From: an uncultured Atopobium sp. | GTDB lineage: Bacteria; Actinomycetota; Coriobacteriia; Coriobacteriales; Atopobiaceae | NCBI GenBank assembly: GCA_900555335.1 | Contig: USKU01000063.1 | Coordinates: 1-7,413 of the forward strand | Length of the DNA: 7,413 bases | Reading direction: 5' to 3' | Shown here: positions 4,322 to 7,413 of the stretch, piece by piece | How positions within the stretch are numbered: position 1 is the first letter of the stretch | Layout of the letters: every line of letters starts with the position of its first letter | The notes under the pieces: generated by a model | Databases searched by the model: none | What the model saw: the letters and a program-made list of their open reading frames with translations, nothing else | Told to the model about the DNA's origin: nothing | Made by a program: the position numbers and the translations under genes

Positions 4322-7120
4322 ATGGCAAACGAGTACAAAAAGACCACCAACCTGCCAAACACAGGCTTTCCTATGCGCGCATCACTTGCGCAGAACGAGC
4401 CTCAGCGTTTGGCTGATTGGGACCAAAACAACGTCTATGAGCTCCTGATGAAGAAGAATGAGGGACATGACAAGTTTGTCCTTCATGATGGACCTCCTTA
4501 TGCAAACGGTCCAATTCACCTGGGTCACGCTCAGAATAAGATTTCCAAAGACATCATCAACCGCTATAAAGCTATGCAGGGCTTCCAGACTCCTTATGTT
4601 CCTGGTTGGGACTGCCATGGTCAGCCAATCGAGCACAAGGTTGAGCAGATGCTTGGCACAGAGAAGTTCAATCAGTTATCTACCGAGAAGATCCGTGAGC
4701 TCTGCCGCAAGATGGCAGTTGAGCAGGTAGATACCCAGCGTCAGGGCTTTAAGCGCCTTGGTGTTTTGGGCGAGTGGGACAACCCTTATCTCACTTACGT
4801 CAACGATTACGACGCAACAGATGTTGAGATCTTCAAGGCAATCTACGATAAGGGCTCTGTGTATAGAGGTACCAAGCCTGTTCACTGGTGTACTCATGAC
4901 CACACTGCTCTCTCTGAGGCAGAGATTGAGTATCACGATGTCACCTCTACTGCAATCTTTGTTCGCTTTGAGCTAACTACTGTTCCTGAGGGTCTTGAAG
5001 CTTACGCAGGTAAGACCTGGGTAGACATCTGGACTACAACTCCATGGACAATGCCTGCTGACGAGGCAGTTATTCTGCACCCTGAGGCTAACTATGTTGC
5101 TCTTGAGCTTCCTGATGGACATGTAGAGATTGTTGCTGAAGCTCTTGCAGAGAAGGCTGCTACAAAGTTTGGTTATACCGATTGGAAGCTTGCTCAGGAC
5201 GCAGAAGGTAATACTTGGAAGAAGACTGGCGTTGAGCTTGCAGGTAATGAGTATAAGCAGCCAATCTTTGGAGACCTTGGTAACACTGGTAAGTTCATTT
5301 ACGCTGAGTACGTCACACTTGATGACGGTACTGGTGTTGTTCACTCTGCGCCTGGTCACGGTGTAGACGACTATAACGCTGGTGTTCGTTTTAATATTCC
5401 ACAGACTATGCCTGTTGATGATGACGGTCACTTCTTTAAGGGTGATGGTCAGGGTACCGGTGGTCCCTTCTCTGGTATGGAAGTCAATGAGGCTAACCCT
5501 GTCATTGTTCAGTGGCTCAAAGACCGTGGAACGCTCATTCTTGCAGAAGAGATTACCCACAGCTATCCACACTGCTGGCGTTGTAAAGAGCCCGTTATCT
5601 TCCGTGCAACAAGCCAGTGGTTTGTCTCCATGGATAAGACTGGCCTGCGTAAGCAGGCAGCAGAGGAGCTTACAAAGGTTAAGTTCTATCCTGCAAACGC
5701 GGTAAAGCGTATTGGTTCTATGGTTGAAGGCCGCCCTGACTGGTGCATTTCCAGGCAGCGTAACTGGGGTGTTCCAATCCCTGCTTTCACCTGCGAGGAT
5801 TGCGGCGAAACCGTTATCAATGACCAGACGCTTGACGCTGTCATCAAGCTTTTCCGCGAGAAGGGCTCTGATGCTTGGTTTACCGACGACCCTAAGACCT
5901 ATTTAGGCGATGCTTGCGTCTGTCCTAAATGTGGTGGTCACAATCTCAAGGCAAACAAGGACATTCTGGACGTTTGGTGGGATTCTGGTGTTTCTCACAC
6001 TGCTGTTTGCAAACACCGTCCAAACCTCAAGTTCCCAGCTGATATGTATCTTGAGGGCTCCGACCAGCACCGTGGTTGGTTCATGAGTTCTCTCATAACT
6101 TCTGTTGGAGCTTACGGAGTTGCTCCTTACAAGTCTGTTGTCTCACAGGGCTTTACGCTTGATGGCCAGGGACGCAAGATGAGTAAGTCTTTGGGCAACG
6201 TCATTGATCCAAACGCCGTTTGCGCTGAGCGCGGTGCAGACGTCCTGCGTCTTTGGGTTGCTTCCGTTGATACTTCAACTGACGTTCCTTGCGATGACGC
6301 CATTCTTTCCCAGGTAGGCGATGCATACCGTAGGTTCAGAAACACCCTGCGCTTCCTTCTTGGCGAGCTCGAGGGCCAGTTTGATCCTGCTACCGATGCA
6401 GTTGCTGTAGCAGACCTTGAAGAGTACGACCGTCTTGTTCTTGCCCGTATGTGCGAAGTTCATGCTGCAGTCACCGAGGCTTACGAGGGATATCGCTTTA
6501 ATAACGTCTTCCGTACCCTCTACGATTACATCATTGAGCTTTCCAACGGTTATTTGAACGCAACTAAGGACCGTATGTACTGCGATGCTGCAGATTCTGC
6601 AACACGCAGAAGCGCTCAGACTGTTTGGGCAGAGATTCTCTCTATGCTTGTTCATGACCTGCAGCCAATTCTGGTTTACACCACCGACGAGGCTATGCAG
6701 TTCCTGCCAGTGTCCATGCGTGACGGTCAGAAGTACGCAGCCCTTCTCGACTGGTATAAGGCTCCTATGAGCACTGACGAGTACACAGCACTGCTCCCTG
6801 CATATCAGGTACTGGTTGATGCTCGTGCTGCTTACACCAAGGCATACGAGACCGCTCTTGAGGCAGGTGTTGTTACCGAGAAGACCACGCAGGCTACTCG
6901 TGCAGAGGTTACCCTTACCGCTGAGCAGGCTGCATCCATTTCTCATGCTGGCCTTGACTTTGCTGAGGCATTTGTCTGCTCTGAGGTTACCGTCTCCGAA
7001 GGTTCTGAGCTGAGCGTAAGCGTCTATCCTGCAAACGGCGAGCGCTGCGACCGTTGCTGGAACTATCGCGAGCTTGGTGAGGATCACCTTTGCCACCGCT
7101 GCCACGACGTTGTTGCGTAA
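4322..7120 (+). CDS. ileS: Isoleucyl-tRNA synthetase
   Basis: This 932-residue class Ia synthetase charges tRNA-Ile with isoleucine in the cytoplasm and edits mischarged valine. Visible landmarks: N-terminal KTTNLPNTGFPMRA (7-20), as in other bacterial IleRS; HIGH-type signature HLGH (66-69); GWDCHGQPIE (95-104); CP1 editing domain with TTPWT (239-243) and GTGVVHSAPGHGVDDY (336-351); a four-Cys zinc-ribbon-like insertion (CEDC 491-494, CPKC 534-537); DVWWDSG (550-556); KMSKS (619-623); anticodon-binding helical domain from about 700; and the C-terminal zinc finger Cys909, Cys912, Cys924, Cys927. Length and order are those of a complete bacterial enzyme. The frame is open 28 codons further up to a GTG at 4238, but that lies inside the T-box structure; the ATG at 4322 follows AGAAAGG (4306-4312) by 9 bases and is chosen. 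Expression is controlled by the upstream T-box. lspA follows without a gap. Confidence 0.98.
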   Translation: MANEYKKTTNLPNTGFPMRASLAQNEPQRLADWDQNNVYELLMKKNEGHDKFVLHDGPPYANGPIHLGHAQNKISKDIINRYKAMQGFQTPYVPGWDCHGQPIEHKVEQMLGTEKFNQLSTEKIRELCRKMAVEQVDTQRQGFKRLGVLGEWDNPYLTYVNDYDATDVEIFKAIYDKGSVYRGTKPVHWCTHDHTALSEAEIEYHDVTSTAIFVRFELTTVPEGLEAYAGKTWVDIWTTTPWTMPADEAVILHPEANYVALELPDGHVEIVAEALAEKAATKFGYTDWKLAQDAEGNTWKKTGVELAGNEYKQPIFGDLGNTGKFIYAEYVTLDDGTGVVHSAPGHGVDDYNAGVRFNIPQTMPVDDDGHFFKGDGQGTGGPFSGMEVNEANPVIVQWLKDRGTLILAEEITHSYPHCWRCKEPVIFRATSQWFVSMDKTGLRKQAAEELTKVKFYPANAVKRIGSMVEGRPDWCISRQRNWGVPIPAFTCEDCGETVINDQTLDAVIKLFREKGSDAWFTDDPKTYLGDACVCPKCGGHNLKANKDILDVWWDSGVSHTAVCKHRPNLKFPADMYLEGSDQHRGWFMSSLITSVGAYGVAPYKSVVSQGFTLDGQGRKMSKSLGNVIDPNAVCAERGADVLRLWVASVDTSTDVPCDDAILSQVGDAYRRFRNTLRFLLGELEGQFDPATDAVAVADLEEYDRLVLARMCEVHAAVTEAYEGYRFNNVFRTLYDYIIELSNGYLNATKDRMYCDAADSATRRSAQTVWAEILSMLVHDLQPILVYTTDEAMQFLPVSMRDGQKYAALLDWYKAPMSTDEYTALLPAYQVLVDARAAYTKAYETALEAGVVTEKTTQATRAEVTLTAEQAASISHAGLDFAEAFVCSEVTVSEGSELSVSVYPANGERCDRCWNYRELGEDHLCHRCHDVVA

Positions 7121-7413
7121 ATGAACACTGACCAGCAGCAACATACAACGCACACACTAGTGACCCGCCTTGCAGTTCTCTGCGGGGCGGGTGCTGTTGC
7201 CTGTGTGCTTGATCAGGCAACCAAGCTCTGGGTACGAACCTCAATCCCAGAGGGAACCGCAGTACCTTTTATCCCAGGTGTTATGGAGCTCTTCCATGTA
7301 AGCAATACTGGAGCTGCGTTTTCTGTGGGCTCTGGAAATGCCCTCTTTTTTGTGGCTCTTACTGCCGTGGTTATCGCCGCTCTTGTGGGCTTTGTAGTTC
7401 GCGAGAAAAAACT
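7121..7413 (+). CDS. lspA: Prolipoprotein signal peptidase (signal peptidase II), 5' part
   Basis: Translation from the ATG at 7121 stays open to the window end, giving the first 97 residues. LspA is an integral-membrane aspartic peptidase that removes the signal peptide of lipoproteins after diacylglyceryl transfer to the lipobox Cys. Visible evidence: a first hydrophobic segment (about residues 17-31) running into LDQATK (30-35; the DQxTK motif), then FHVSNTGAAFS (61-71; the conserved NxGAAF box, with Asn65), then a second hydrophobic segment of Ala, Val, Leu and Phe (about 76-93) ending in REKK. The catalytic aspartates of the family normally lie further downstream and are outside the window. 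The start codon directly abuts the ileS stop (TAAATG), and there is no clear ribosome site within the end of ileS, which suggests coupled reinitiation. It should share the T-box-controlled ileS transcript. Confidence 0.93.
   Translation, partial: MNTDQQQHTTHTLVTRLAVLCGAGAVACVLDQATKLWVRTSIPEGTAVPFIPGVMELFHVSNTGAAFSVGSGNALFFVALTAVVIAALVGFVVREKK

Noticed and set aside
6275..7153. 292-codon open frame on the minus strand antisense to ileS
   Set aside because: It is a shadow of the conserved IleRS and LspA frames; the translation shows no domain and composition is atypical for a protein. The same holds for the 199-codon frame at 4973-5572.
1..7413. Undescribed defence, mobile or biosynthetic system
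   Set aside because: The four genes identified to family level (methyltransferase, ftsH, ileS, lspA) are housekeeping families with intact motifs; no transposase, integrase, direct-repeat array, toxin-antitoxin pair or unusual gene cluster is visible.

Overview
The window is an ordinary chromosomal stretch from a low-to-moderate GC actinobacterium. The best guess is class Coriobacteriia, Atopobium/Lancefieldella-like. The clues are an LPXTG-type anchored surface protein, a TrmH-family methyltransferase whose N-terminus has the look of actinobacterial SpoU proteins, a canonical T-box leader on ileS, the ileS-lspA gene order, and a base composition well below that of most Actinobacteria. This placement rests on remembered protein families, not on a search.

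Layout from left to right. Positions 1-923 (+) hold the 3' part of a cell-wall-anchored surface protein gene with an LPDTA sorting signal. After a 77-base gap with a small hairpin, 1001-1834 (+) encodes a TrmH/SpoU 2'-O-ribose RNA methyltransferase. A 12-bp hairpin at 1867-1898 separates it from the convergent ftsH gene (1918-3852, -), which encodes the membrane AAA+ zinc protease. Between ftsH and ileS lies a divergent non-coding region of about 470 bases. Its left part is AT-rich and should carry promoters. Its right part (about 4040-4299) is a complete isoleucine T-box riboswitch with an AUC specifier, an antiterminator carrying UGGU, and a competing terminator. It controls ileS (4322-7120, +), a full-length isoleucyl-tRNA synthetase. 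The start codon of lspA (prolipoprotein signal peptidase, cut by the window end) directly abuts the ileS stop codon.

How they work together: uncharged tRNA-Ile should bind the leader, favour the antiterminator and switch on ileS, with lspA carried along by readthrough and probable translational coupling. FtsH and LspA both serve the cell envelope, but on separate transcripts. The surface protein and the methyltransferase look functionally unrelated to the rest.

I found no evidence of a mobile element, CRISPR array, tRNA or rRNA gene, or undescribed multi-gene system. The most informative non-coding element is the T-box leader, whose T-box bulge departs from the usual consensus.
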